Under the pieces are notes generated by a model. The model saw only the letters and a program-made list of their open reading frames with translations. It was not told where the DNA came from and did not search any database. From the NCBI GenBank assembly GCA_902728285.1, contig CACVBU010001366.1, positions 784,971 through 848,970 of the forward strand: 64,000 nt of DNA, written 5' to 3'. Numbering within the stretch: the stretch's first letter is position 1; each line of letters begins with the position of its first letter. Below, one piece after another: positions 24,495 through 36,042 of this stretch. Both the position numbers and the translations under genes were made by a program. The stretch is from Clytia hemisphaerica. Its lineage: Eukaryota > Cnidaria > Hydrozoa > Leptothecata > Clytiidae.

Positions 24495-26798
24495 TTATCT
24501 TCGTCCAAATCGATCTACTATTGGTTCGAGCTGTGGGAAAATGGAATATGCAAACGATTGATAATATGAAACTGGCAGACATGCTAGAATCTTGTAAATC
24601 CACGAATAAGGTCCAACTGTGTATGTTATGTGAGGGTTAGATGACATGATAGCGTGATTGACTTTTGATACGACTTGAGCAGTTCCTTCAGGTACTAGAT
24701 TAATTTTCTTTACCAAATTGTTCAAATCTATGAAGAAAAAATAGACGGACGAGGAGTTGCTGAGCATCATTCAGGACGACCCTGTTGACGCACCCGACAG
24801 TCCCTCAGCCACATCGGAAACCTTTTGTCCGGTGTTAATTTTTCGAACTTCTTGACACCTGACACGTATGTTTCAAAAATAATTCACACCAGACGCACTG
24901 GACTCGAGTCCAGTGTTGAGATTGTCCGGTGTTAAAAAGTATCTGCATCCGACACCGGAGTTGACGTGTCCGAAGTTCGGAACGTCGATAGGGTCGTAAT
25001 TCAGGAGTTTCCTTTCAAGGCATTTAATTTTTTAAACTCGAAAAATTCAAGAAAATGCTTTCAAAAATTCAAAATAGTGGAATGCGATTTTTTTCGAATG
25101 CTTAAAACCTTTTACACTTTGGTAAAATAAGAGCCGTTCCAAATGATGCATCATACAAAAAAAGTAAATTACATTTGGTCAAATTCGGGCCATATCTTTG
25201 TTTGATATCATCACTTTGTTTATTGAAATCGTCCTCCCATTGTTTACGTTGTATCTCAGGGTTTATGATATTAGTTTTTTGACCAGTTGGGCGAATTATG
25301 TGCACAGAGATTCCTTCATGGACAACCTCTTCCATTAAGCAGTAAGAGAAGGCTTCGATGGCATGTTTGGAGATTGTGTAGCATCCTGCATATGAAAATG
25401 GCAAGGTACCTAGAACAAAAGAGAGAGCATCGCTTTGGCAAAATCTGGAAACGGTGCAGATATTCTTTGAGCCGCGGGGAGAAGGGAGAGGCTCCGATTG
25501 TCAACAGAAGCTACAATCTCTTAAGGAAGGAAAAAAGGAATCTCTTATACCCTCAAAAAGATAAAAACATGCACATTACTTATGCTATCAGGTATAGGAC
25601 GAAAGGTACATGATGCAGAATCTATGTTCGGTACTCAGACATCTTAGATATCTTAAGTGGGCGTTCAATGAAAGTTTTCCCTTTCAGAAAGGGCGTCAGA
25701 GCATTTTTTTTATGTCCGAATACCGGGCCAAAATACTCAATCTAAGATTGAGTTTTTGAAGCCCAATCCAAAATATAAAAGATATTTTCTATCAACATTA
25801 AATTTGTTTGTTGTTTACAAACAAAAATATCTAATATTCAAGATATTTTTGGGAACTTCGCTTTCTGAACACAAACCAAACCCCCATGCCGGCTTCATCA
25901 ATATACAGCTTTGCTGAGAAAATTCCCTTTCAGGCATATTAGAAGCTCAATCTAAGTTTACAAAAACGACCCCAGCTGAAAGTGCTTAGAAAAATCACCG
26001 GACGTTTATTTGAAGTTAAACAATAGTCCATACCAGCGGAGCTTGACATATTGACGATTCTCCCTTTAGTTTTGGTCAACAAAGGAAGCATTGCTTTTGT
26101 TGTGCGAGCCATCCCCCAAAAATTGACATCCATAACTTTTTCTAAATCTTCCATACTTTGCCAACTGATTCTTCCAAGTCTCTGAATTCCAGCGTTATTG
26201 ACAACTGCGTATAGTCCTAGAAAAGTAAGAATAACAAAGTTCAATTCCATAAAACCTTAGTCCATCAAAGATCAGACCTCTATGCTACAACACTTTTTTC
26301 TCATTATACATCATACGCTGTTATAAGGTGGTTAGTAAAATGAGGTCGAAAATCCAGGGTGGTCAGAAAAATGAAGGGGGGGGGGGTCGTCTTTCACATA
26401 GGGGAAATAGCCAAAAAAACAAAAAGTGTGAATTCATGCCAACCATCATTCCCAGTCTTTTCTTCAATGAATTTCCTCGCATTTTCAACATCTTCATTTT
26501 TCGTGACATCCATCAAAAAAGCGAACCCATCGAAATCTTTATTCTTTTCCAATCTGTCAACACCCTCTTGGGTTAAACATCCAGCGAAAACTTCACACTT
26601 CGATTCCACTAAATCCAAAGCAATTGCAAGACCAAATCCTGAATCACAGCCAGTAACTAAAACATATTTTGTTTTCCCATAGTGTGAGTTACCTAGCACG
26701 TTTGCAAGTAATTTCAAGTTATGCCAGATAATCGCAGTGCATATTACAGTGAAAATTGCAACCAAACGATAGTCTTCCAAGAAATCAACAAAATGCAT
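24495..26798 (-). CDS. Membrane-anchored short-chain dehydrogenase/reductase, copy A (retinol/17-beta-HSD6-like), 335 aa
   Basis: Probably an NAD(P)-dependent oxidoreductase of retinol or hydroxysteroid type, anchored in the ER membrane by a hydrophobic segment at about residues 12-26. Exons: 26798-26444, 26216-26034, 25409-25173, 24727-24495; 1008 nt in frame. Motifs: cofactor-binding TGCDSGFG at 49-56, NNAG at 125-128, catalytic Ser around 177, YTISK at 190-194, then a RPTGQKTN segment after the active site. The family (SDR9C: RDH, HSD17B6, BDH1) usually has about 315-345 residues, so this is full length. The donor after exon 1 is GTTGGC, weaker than GTAAAA in copy B, so splicing efficiency may differ. 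The tandem partner is copy B at 28016-31734. Substrate is not determinable from sequence. Confidence 0.9.
24790..25005. repeat. Iterated CCGGTGTTA / CGACACCGG block in copy A intron 3
   Basis: TGTCCGGTGTTAA occurs twice, with CACCTGACACG, ACTGGACTCGAGTCCAGTGTT (a palindrome) and CCGACACCGG. Probably a small hairpin element. The ends were not defined. Confidence 0.4.
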
Positions 26799-26936
26799 TT
26801 TTGTTACAATTTACACGTCCTACAATGATTTATCTTACGTTCACTTAAAGTGAAAGAGAAATACCATTTCTATTTAACTGTGGCTTATAATAACCGTTTT
26901 CTGAACGTAATCAATTTTGAAAAAATTAATCTCATT

Positions 26937-27070
26937 ATATATGTTTTTTTTTTTTTTTTTATAAGCAAGTGTCTGCCCCTTGGTCAAGCTCGTGTATGCT
27001 TAAGTTTTCAAAGCATCCAGGCGTAGCTTATGCTTATTATATGCTTATGAATCATGCTTATGATTCACCC
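26937..27070. repeat. Partial TA-MITE with ATGCTTAT words (TAAGCAT family)
   Basis: ATATGT followed by a long T-run and ATAAGCAAGTG, then repeated TATGCTTAT and CATGCTTATGA. It resembles the complete element at 57353-57506, but the right terminus is missing. It lies about 140 bp upstream of dehydrogenase A. Confidence 0.5.
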
Positions 27071-27345
27071 CGAGCTAAGTTTTTAGTGAAATTTCACAAA
27101 TTTTTTAAAAATTTGTTCAGAGAAAAAGGCCAATATTTGAAATATTTCCCAATAAATTGATTTTGATGAAATAAACATATGAATTTTACCATGTACCGTA
27201 TAATGGGTAAACTTTCACATTCCCGGAAAAACTTTTCCTATTGCCCCTTTACAAAGTCAAAATCCAAGACTCAAAAAGTAATTTCAATTTGCTAGGTGGT
27301 TACCCTAAAGCCTGTGTCCACGCAACAGAATGATCATTTTCTGGA

Positions 27346-27510
27346 AGTTCATGATATGCACCATTCCAATATGTCTTCTGACATTACATCACGGACCCAA
27401 CATCTGATTGGTTATAAGTGACGTTTAATCAGTCAAACATCACTTTCAACCAATCAGCTGTTCGGTCGGTGGAAGACATTGCAACGGTGCATATCATGAA
27501 TACACCAGCA
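27346..27510. mobile_element. Inverted-repeat MITE, TGCACCATTGCAATGTCTTC family, copy 3
   Basis: TTCATGATATGCACCATTCC to GGTGCATATCATGAATAC, with GAAGACATTGCAACGG mirrored by CAATATGTCTTCTGAC. Same layout as 16443-16598. Confidence 0.7.
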
Positions 27511-27682
27511 TTTCTTTACCGATCGACCTTTGGTCTTTAAAGAAATTAAAAATTAAATTTAATTTAATATCGTAGACTCTTTTAACTTTTCTTTTTCTTT
27601 CGGCGTCTTAATTTGAAATTAAAATTTCATAACTAAAATGTCTATGTATCTAAAAATTCACACGGACGGATGTACCCTAAAC

Positions 27683-27895
27683 CACAGATTTCTAAAGCCC
27701 CAAGATGTGCCTTGGTTAGGTAGGAAATCCTACCTAGGTCACGTGACATTACAAAAGAATTTCAGCGCTTGACCAATCAGAAGCTTCACTGGTTTTCGAA
27801 TAGCAAAAACAAAATAGCAGCAATATTTTTCCAATATTTTTTTGCCTGCAATGGCTTAAAGCACGATATCTATCTTTTCGGGTTTTATAAATCTG
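27683..27895. mobile_element. GGGCTAGATGTC palindromic repeat, copy 3 (reverse)
   Basis: Carries TAGGTAGGAAATCCTACCTAGG, TTGACCAATCAGAAGCTTC and GCTTAAAGCACGATATC, the inverse of 9164-9405. The ends have diverged (CACAGATTT, AAATCTG). Confidence 0.65.
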
Positions 27896-28015
27896 TACCC
27901 TAAATCCACAAAAAAAGATTTAAATAATATGGCATTTGAGATTGAAGTTCAGTGAGGTTGAAAGCTTCTCAGCCGTGTATTGTGAATACTTCAATATAGA
28001 ATTTAGTAGTAGAAT

Positions 28016-31000
28016 TTATCTTTGTCCAAACCGATCGATCACGGGTTTAAGCTGAGGGAAAATAGAATGTGCAGCCGATTGAAAATAAGAGACAGGTAAA
28101 CATGCTAGAATTTGATAGGTCCACGATAAAGGTCCAACAACGTATTTGATGCGAGGGTTAGATGACATGATAGCGTGATTGACTTTCGATACGACTTGAG
28201 CAGTTCCTTCGGGTACTTTAGCTTGCCGAGCAAATGCGTCGTTCAAAACTATAAAAAATAAATAAAGATTCCATTAAAGATATTGGTAAGATAGGGTCGA
28301 TATTTCACTTGGATGGCCCAGAGTGATGTAGGACTTTTAGACAATTGTTTCAGATAATTGTTTTGACGTACTCCACAGCCAGCTTGCTTGGCTATTTAAG
28401 AACTGAACATGGAAACCGTGGGGATTTGAGCCGCGAATCACTGGTTTATGACACTGAAGCCTTACACTTCTTGGCATGCAAATATACATCGATCAAAACA
28501 TTTCACAATGTTACTTTACAATTTTCATACCTGCTTTTGAGAGATAAAAAAAAAACAAGTAATACTTTAATGGACCTACCTATTTATAAAACGAATAATT
28601 AGAATTTAATGGAAGTAATGTATAATTTTAAATTTCGATTTATATATCTATTGGAACGGAGAAAGCAATTAAGAAACGCATCGATGTTTAACGGTGAAAG
28701 AAAAATAATATCGACACTTTAATCAATCATTCATCTCGAGAAAATCTCAAAAAACCGCTTTTTTCGGGACATTTCCGGTTCTAGCGGCCGGAAAAATTTC
28801 TTTTTCGAAAATTGGGCTCTGTCACATTTTGGGCATTGCCATTTTACATCATTGTGCAAAAAATCATGAAAATCTGTCGAGTATAAGTTGAAAAAATGAA
28901 GGAAAACCGTTTTACGCCGGTTTTCGGCTGTTCCGGCGATTTTTAAGGAGTTCCGGATTCAAAGGATGATTTTTTTGGAAATCAAACAGTGCTAAGTTTT
29001 GGGCATCATCATAAAGAACATTTTTCTATAAAGAAACAATTAAATAAGTTGAAAAAATGTGACGGAAATGTGAAAAAAACGACGATTTCCGGCACATTTC
29101 CGGTTCTACAGACCGGAAAAAATTTTTTTTCGGCAAACGGTTTTCGACACCTTTTTGGCAGTACTAATGTGCATCTATGTGCAAAAAATCGCAAAAAACT
29201 AATGATAAAATCTCGAGAAAATCTCAAAAAACCGCTTTTTTCGGGACATTTCCGGTTCTACCGGCCGGAAATTTTTTTTTTTCGAAAATCGGGCTCCGTC
29301 ACATTCGAGGGTTTATAGTAATGCACCTTTGTGCAAAAAATCTGAAAAATTGAATGAGCCAATCTCGAGAAAAGTTGGTAACTAACGAACGAACGAACGA
29401 ACGAACTAACTAACTAACTAACGAACACGGGTTAATTTATAGGACCTCCACCCCACCGGGGTAGGTCCAACAATTTACATTTGGTCAAATTTGGGCCATA
29501 TCTTTGTTTGATATCATCACTTTGTTCATTGAAATCGTCCTCCCATTGTTTGCGTTGTATCTCAGGAACGACGATGTTAGTTTTTTGACCAGTTGGACGA
29601 ATTATGTGCACAGAGATTCCATCATGGACGACCTCTTCCATTAAGCAGTATGAGAAAGCTTCGATGGCATGTTTGGAGATTGTGTAGCATCCGTTTAAAG
29701 CGATGGGTAAAAACCCTATGATAAAATACAGAAATTTTGTTCATAAGCAACGCCAAATTTTCGACTAAGGGCTTAGGCTACTTAGCATTCTAGCTCAATT
29801 TCTGAGAAATTTGCCTTGACCATCCCTTATATTATAATCATATTTATGCTTATTGGGTCAGGGGCTACCGTTTGTCATGGTCAGATTTTGTAAAAAGCTT
29901 TTACTTTTGGAGATAACGGTAAAAAGAATTGGCTAATTTAAATGCTCAACCTGGTTACTTGCAGTACAAAGAAAAAAGTGTATGCATCAACAGTCTATCA
30001 ACCTCAAGTCTATCGAAGTCTGTCATAGCCCGGGGGCCACTTATAGCTTTTTGATAGACTGGGTGGCGCTGATAAGTGGCCCGGTGTAATTTGACAGGCT
30101 CCATTTGTTGGCTTTGTTTGAGTTCGTAGCAAATCCGTACCACTAGATCCAGTCCCTTTTTAAAGAAAAACAATTATAAAACCATGACCAATAGACCATT
30201 ATTATTTCAAATTTTGGAGGTATTTTCTTATATAAAATATTTCAATAGACCTTATTGGAGTTTTTGATTTTTATAAAAAAGCAATGCATTGTGGGATTGT
30301 TTCGAGTGTATTACAATAGAATTCCCTCGAGGAATTCCTAAGAGATTTCTATTCTAATACACTCGATACAATCCCACAATGCATCGTTTTTTTAGAAAAA
30401 TCAAAAAGTCTGATAAGGTCTATTGATATTTTACTGTGGCCTGTAGGTATTTTACAGTGGACCTGAGTGTATTTGAATTTCGAAATATTTCGTCTGAGTC
30501 ACATTTCGCCTCAGACTATACATACCACAACAGCTTGAGAAATTGACGATTCTCCCTTTAGCTTTAGTCAACAAAGGAAGCATTGCTTTTGTTGTGCGAA
30601 CCGTCCCCCAAAAATTGACATCCATAACTTTTTCTAAATCTTCCATACTTTGCCAACTGATTCTTCCAAGCTTAACAATTCCAGCATTATTGACAACTGC
30701 GTACAGTCCTAGAAATAAAACAAATGCTTGTTTACTTGAATGCCGTTTATTAATTTCTAAAAATATTTTCAGCTGTCAAAGAGAAGGCCCCTTATTTTGC
30801 TCTAAATAGCCTGATTTTAACCTATATTTACCTTATTTTGGGGTTTTCAGAAGTACAATTTCCAACCCCCCTAGACAGGAGAACCGTCGTGTGTTTTTTT
30901 ATAATTTGATGTACACAAGACGGGTTCGAGCTGTGAGTCCAATATTGGACTCACTTTTTTTACAGTGGGAAATTCGAATTTAGCGCTGTCCTCACTTACT

Positions 31001-31734
31001 AAAATAAAAACCAAATTTCGAAAGTTGCGCTTTCTCTAAGAAAGTGGTGACCAGTAAAAGAATAACAAAATTTGATTGGCTATGTTTTCAACCGTTATTA
31101 GGATCTGAGAAATTCAAACTCTCAGCCCATACCATGCTATACATTTCGCCATCAGTTTATCAAAGAAGAAATCATAGCATGGATTCCCAGGCTACAACCC
31201 CCCCGGCAATAAGGTCCCCCCTGTTTATCAAAATCTCAAACATTTTCAAATCCCCCCCCCCTCCGTTTATTTGAACCCCCCGTTTATTTGGCACAGGCCA
31301 TTTAACTTATAAATTGAAGGTTTCTTGGCTAAGTGATATTAGGTTGTCCTTAATGGTTGTAAAATAATAAACATTTTACCATCATTTTCGGTTTTATCTT
31401 CAATGAATTTCCTAGCATTTTCGACATCTTCATTTTTCGTGACATCCATCAAAAAAGCGAACCCATCGAAATCTTTATTCTTTTCCAATCTGTCAACACC
31501 CTCTTGAGTTAAACATCCAGCGAAAACTTTACACTTCGATTCCACTAAATCCAAAGCAATTGCAAGACCAAATCCTGAATCACAGCCAGTAACTAAAACA
31601 TATTTTGTTTTCCCATAGTGTGAGTTACCTAACACGTTTGCAAGTAATTTCAAGTTATGCCAGATAATCGCAGTGCATATCACAGTGAAAATTGCAACCA
31701 AACGATAGTCTTCCAAGAAATCAACAAAATGCAT
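28016..31734 (-). CDS. Membrane-anchored short-chain dehydrogenase/reductase, copy B (retinol/17-beta-HSD6-like), 335 aa
   Basis: Paralogue of copy A with the same four exon lengths (355, 183, 237, 233 nt): 31734-31380, 30708-30526, 29715-29479, 28248-28016. The Rossmann motif TGCDSGFG, NNAG, catalytic YTISK and the N-terminal membrane segment are all kept. Residues between the catalytic Ser and Tyr differ: SSCCG then FLPIALNG, against SSSAG then TLPFSYAG in copy A. Exon 1 is almost identical to copy A while exon 4 is clearly more divergent. Introns are larger than in copy A and hold repeats: a hairpin MITE at 30242-30426 in intron 2 and a tandem repeat at 28730-29425 in intron 3. All motifs are intact, so it should be active. 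Confidence 0.9.
28730..29425. repeat. ~480-bp tandem repeat with GAAC/TAAC microsatellite end, copy B intron 3
   Basis: CTCGAGAAAATCTCAAAAAACC with TTCGGGACATTTCCGGTTC occurs at 28735 and again at 29213; a diverged middle unit lies near 29075. It ends in AACGAACGAACG and CTAACTAACTAAC. The same array-then-microsatellite layout is seen at 23130-24030. Related text (TGCATCATTGTGCAAAAAATC) recurs at 41785-41820. Confidence 0.75.
30242..30426. mobile_element. Hairpin MITE with TCAATAGACC ends in copy B intron 2
   Basis: TCAATAGACCTTATTGGAG is mirrored by CTGATAAGGTCTATTGA. Inner arms GCAATGCATTGTGGGATTG / CAATCCCACAATGCATCG are near perfect. The terminal ATAGACCTT is shared with the 63665-63866 element. 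Confidence 0.75.
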
Positions 31735-31739
31735 TTTTA

Positions 31740-32377
31740 CAAAAAGTTTTTGAATGATGCACGCGACAATCTCTAATACAACGTTAACAAACTGAATGAG
31801 AAAAACCGTTTTTTGCTACATCATATTTGAATACTAAATGGGTCGAGACACTTAAATTGCAATATTAATTAAGTAACCATTTTTTATAAAAACAATAAGA
31901 TTTCCAGACAATTGAAAAAGGCATGGTCTTTACAAACCTCTCAGCTTTGTAAATAGTTTTGTTGACAGTCTCCGAAGGTTTAAATCAAAATATAAAAACA
32001 TTTGTGCAGCTCGCAAAATATATATCACAAAATATTGGCTTTTGTTTGATGAACCTATGCTTATGGAAAAACTTTGATGTCAATCTTTTTAGAATAATTA
32101 TAGAAACCATAGCAACAGACATGAATTTCAAATTTCAATATTGATTGTAGTTCTACCTGTCGTAAAGGAGAACACTTCTTTTCAGCAATAAACCAAAGTA
32201 AAATACTCAGGCCAAAAGAACAACTTCCAAGTTTGATTTGAATAACAGAATTCGTGAATCGGAAATTTTGAGTGCGACAGTACAAAGTTCAAAAAACACG
32301 TCCATTAAAACAAGATTTTATGAATCACCATGAAGAAAGTTCTTTAACTAGACTTTCGATACAAAGCAAATCGAAAA
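31740..32377. other. Short intergenic stretch upstream of dehydrogenase B
   Basis: AT-rich DNA, no exon or clear repeat recognised. It is the likely promoter side of the minus-strand dehydrogenase, but no core element could be called. Confidence 0.35.
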
Positions 32378-32379
32378 TA

Positions 32380-32604
32380 CACGTATTTTTATAAGAACAA
32401 ACTATATAAGAACATAAGGCTTCGATGGCCAAAATGTTAAGAACAAGTTAAGAACATTTTAAGGCTTTGCGGATTCGAAAACACCCAATTTACGAAAACA
32501 CCCGATAAGGAAAATGGGTAAAAAAATCACAAAATGGTGAAAATAAGACCATGTTAAGCATCCGAAGGTTTAAAAAATTTTGGATTTTTTTATAAAAAAA
32601 CGTG
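32380..32604. mobile_element. TA-MITE with AAGAAC words, copy 3
   Basis: CACGTATTTTTATAAGAAC to TTTTTTATAAAAAAACGTG, with TA on both sides (32378-32379, 32605-32606). The right TA is shared with the next element. Confidence 0.75.
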
Positions 32605-32606
32605 TA

Positions 32607-33013
32607 CTTTAGGCGTACAAACTTTCGCGAGCAGAAACTTTCGCGAGGACGAAAAATCGCGAAATTCACGATATTTACTTTCGCGAATTTGACGGAAAAA
32701 TATTTTTCGCGAGCATAAACTTTCGCGAATCATGAAAAAATAGCTTAGAGGGACAAATACTTCTTAGATTGGCTTGAGACTTTTGTTCTTTGACTTATTA
32801 GTCTTTTAGCAGGCTAAAAAGTGCCATAAAAGTTACATCTTATTCAAAGTTTTAAGTTTTACAGATTTTCTATTTTATCAAGAATTTTTCGCGAGCATAA
32901 ACTTTCGCGAATGGCCCTTGCTAAAATTTCTAAAGACATTTACTTTTGCGAAAAGGGCCAAAATTCGCGAAAATCGCGAAAGTTTCTGCTCGCGAAAGTT
33001 TGTACGCCTAAAG
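32607..33013. mobile_element. TA-MITE with ACTTTCGCGA words
   Basis: CTTTAGGCGTACAAACTTTCG to CGAAAGTTTGTACGCCTAAAG, flanked by TA (32605-32606, 33014-33015). ACTTTCGCGA or its complement recurs about ten times in 407 bp. Confidence 0.85.
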
Positions 33014-33569
33014 TATATTCTTTTCACTTTCACCAATCACTTTCAAAACAATAATGTATACGGTACCCTAAATTTTAAGAAAATTCACAAAGAAAGTCAG
33101 GTTAATCGAATACAATCAAATTTCGAATGAAATCAATCGGGTTATTCTATTTTCAGTAGGTCATGTCTAAATTCCGGAGGTGGGGGATAATTAGGCAAAA
33201 TGGGTGCTGGGTATATGCGAGCCAGGGTCCTTTTTTCACACCTTCGAAAGTTAAGTTACACCATTAATTTAAATAACATGGCTATTTTAAAGTTTGGGCA
33301 GCAATCAAAATCCAATCTACGAGCAGATGAATGTGAATTCGCTTTGGTTGGATTTTTGTTAAGAAAATTTCGTTCTTTTAATTTTAAGACAAACCAAAAC
33401 TTTGTCCATATCTTCCGAGCGGAAAAAATGACGACAAAATTTACCAAGAAATTTAATCAACAGTGAATCGAACCATCGATATCAATCGAACTTAACCATG
33501 AAAAAATGTAAATTTCGCATTCGATTGATTCAGCTAATCGATTTCGGCTATTGCGGGCTCTTTCAGAAA

Positions 33570-33790
33570 AAAACCGGGGGTGGGAGATATATTGTCCAGG
33601 GGTATCGAAAAAATCCTGAAAAACTGCCATGTCCATGGGGTGAATTTACAATGTCCATGGGATGAATTTGCAATGTCCAGGCGGTCGATTTGATGCTTGG
33701 CCAGGAGTGAAACGCGTGTCCAGGGGGTAAAAAATCGAAATGTCCAGGGGTAGATCATTGAAAAAATTTCCTCCACCCGGCCATGAACGA
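33570..33790. repeat. Iterated TGTCCAGGGGT element
   Basis: Six to seven copies of TGTCC(A)GGGG or TGTCCATGGGGTGAATTT. It starts after CCGGGGGTGGGAGATA and ends near CCTCCACCCGG, so GGGTGG / CCACCC make a loose inverted end pair. Confidence 0.55.
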
Positions 33791-33877
33791 ATTTTTTATA
33801 GAATAGCCCATTCCTATTAATCGAGTGAATTCGATCATTAACACTCAATATTCCCTTAGCAAGAATATAGAAATCTA

Positions 33878-34144
33878 CTTTAATCGTACCAACTTTCGCG
33901 ATTTCGCGAATTTTTGCCATTTTCGCGAAAACACGTGAGTTCCTTGACTCGCGAAATTAAATCCACCACAAAATTTTTGTGGTCCAAAGTCCCCATTTGT
34001 GGCAAAAAATGGGTATTCTTCAGCTGTTTTCAGGCTTAATCGCGAAATTAAATCAATGCGAAATTTTTCAAAACTCTGACTCGCGAAATTAAATCCAGAA
34101 AATTTCGCGATTTTTTTCGCTCGCTAAATTTTATCCGATTAAAG
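33878..34144. mobile_element. TA-MITE with CGCGAAATTAAATC words
   Basis: CTTTAATCG to CGATTAAAG, with TA on both sides (33876-33877, 34145-34146). CGCGAAATTAAAT occurs three times plus several CGCGAATTT variants. The CTTTA start is shared with 32607-33013. Confidence 0.75.
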
Positions 34145-34149
34145 TATTG

Positions 34150-36040
34150 CATAATGATCCGGGATACTATAAATCATCGAAACCTGACAAACCAACAGCT
34201 CGCTCTTTTGAATTGCATGCATCGTTTATTCAATGGATACAGTCATTGCTATAAGGGAAAGATGAAGTATTCACTATTATGTTAAATCCTCGTTTTGAAG
34301 TAGAATTTGATCAAAAAATGAAAATTTCCAAATCAAGATATTTGAGTATTTCCAACTTTGATAATTAAATTAGATCTATTTGATTATTTCTGGTCATTTT
34401 GTTCGTACGAAAAATCTTAGCACAGATTTGAAATCTGCAAGGGCTAAAATATTCTAGAAATCAAGTCACGCTTTCTTTGAGCTTTTTACATTTTTATAGA
34501 ATAAGTATTTATACCATCTTGTACAGAGGAATTTTGTACCTGATGATCGCATTAAGCGTGAAACTGGCAGTAGTGTGTTTTTAAATTTTTAAACAAATTG
34601 AAATAATATAAAGAAATCAAGTCATGATTTTTGAACCAGCAGAAAATTTCTTCACTTTTCTTCTTTAATTTCTTATTTTTTTAAATTTCCAATCTATTAG
34701 ATGATTCTCCTCGAGAATATCTTTCCAACAGTTTAAAACTATTATAATATAGTATAAATAGTTACTTAGAAATTAAGTGTACTTTAGAGATAGACTTTAA
34801 ACAGGAATATCAATTGTTTTAAAAGAATAAACCACCGGTCTGGACCAAGTGAAGGACTTGGCACATATAAGTGGATCCTGACGTCTGTGTCCTTGATGAG
34901 ATAAAAATGTGGTTAGGACTTTCAACCATCGTAAAATAAACATACCTCTCTTATAACGGACTTTCATGAATAAATAATATTCCAAACCAACAAACCATAC
35001 GACCACCATTTTGATACTTTGTTACTACAATTACACTAAATTTTTGTTAACAGTTTGTCAGATTTCTAATATAAAGATAAGATTAGTTACAAGAAGTATT
35101 CCATAGCAGAGAAGCTAAGAAGGGACCATCATGAAAAATAGAAATATTCAATCAAATAAAATGCAGGTCAAAGTTATCTTTGATTGCGTCTCAAATAAAT
35201 GTGAATGTGGTCTGAAATTTTTCAAAACTAATATTCGGACTCGGAGAATGAGGTGGAAATTCTTTTGAGAAAAATTAAGAACCCTATAATTTTTTTACAG
35301 TTGATTCAAGTTTCTCTTCAAGTCAGTTCAAGTTTTTCTATTTCGAGTAAAGCCCTGAAAACAACATGATATACAGTCTGAAGAGCAAAAGAAAACCTTA
35401 AAACTTACTGAGACAACATATTATGATACTTTTAGAGGGTTTCGACATTTATGGCAATAAGTTATTAAAAATTGAAGCAGTAATTATTTTTCAGTTTATA
35501 GGACTTTCCTCGTTTATAAAATTATACAAAAGTTTTTGAAAAAACTAGTTATAATTTCAGCATTGGAAGATATATTTCAGTACTCAAGTCACGTCACGTC
35601 ATTCATCAAGGAATGGAGATCAATACAATTGTATGTTCAATATAATTTGCCATGTTTTTACAACTTGAAACAGGTACAGCCGTTGAGTCTTCTATACTAC
35701 CGGCTAATATAAACATTGACCAATATCCTAGGAGCTGTTAAGAAATTGAACGACGAACGAAATTCAGGTTAAGCCAAGCTAATTTAGACAATGTTCAAAA
35801 TTTTGACTTGGAAATCTTCAAATTTATTTCTATTAATCAAATTTGAAAATAGTCTTGTATATTTTGTTCTTGAGTTTATCAATTAAAACATTCCAGCTCC
35901 TATATGGTATTTTTGGTACGTCATAATTTTGATTTTTACCGATGTCATCTTTAATAAAAAATATTCAAAATGAAGTATGCATTTTTGAGTTAAAGTTTCC
36001 AGACATTAACTCATATTTCTTAAGGCAAAAGAAATTAACT
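34150..36040. other. Gene-free AT-rich stretch 3' of GTF2H3
   Basis: No supportable exon or repeat. A 70-codon minus-strand frame at 34797-35009 has no recognisable features. Confidence 0.4.
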
Positions 36041-36042
36041 TT

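Noticed and set aside
33534..33920. 128-codon minus-strand frame with HGHCKFTPWT-like repeats
   Set aside because: Produced by the iterated TGTCCAGGGG element.
34797..35009. 70-codon minus-strand frame starting MVVVWFVGLEYYLF with a GTATGT after codon 21
   Set aside because: Resembles a membrane-anchor exon, but no following exon or homologous text was found.
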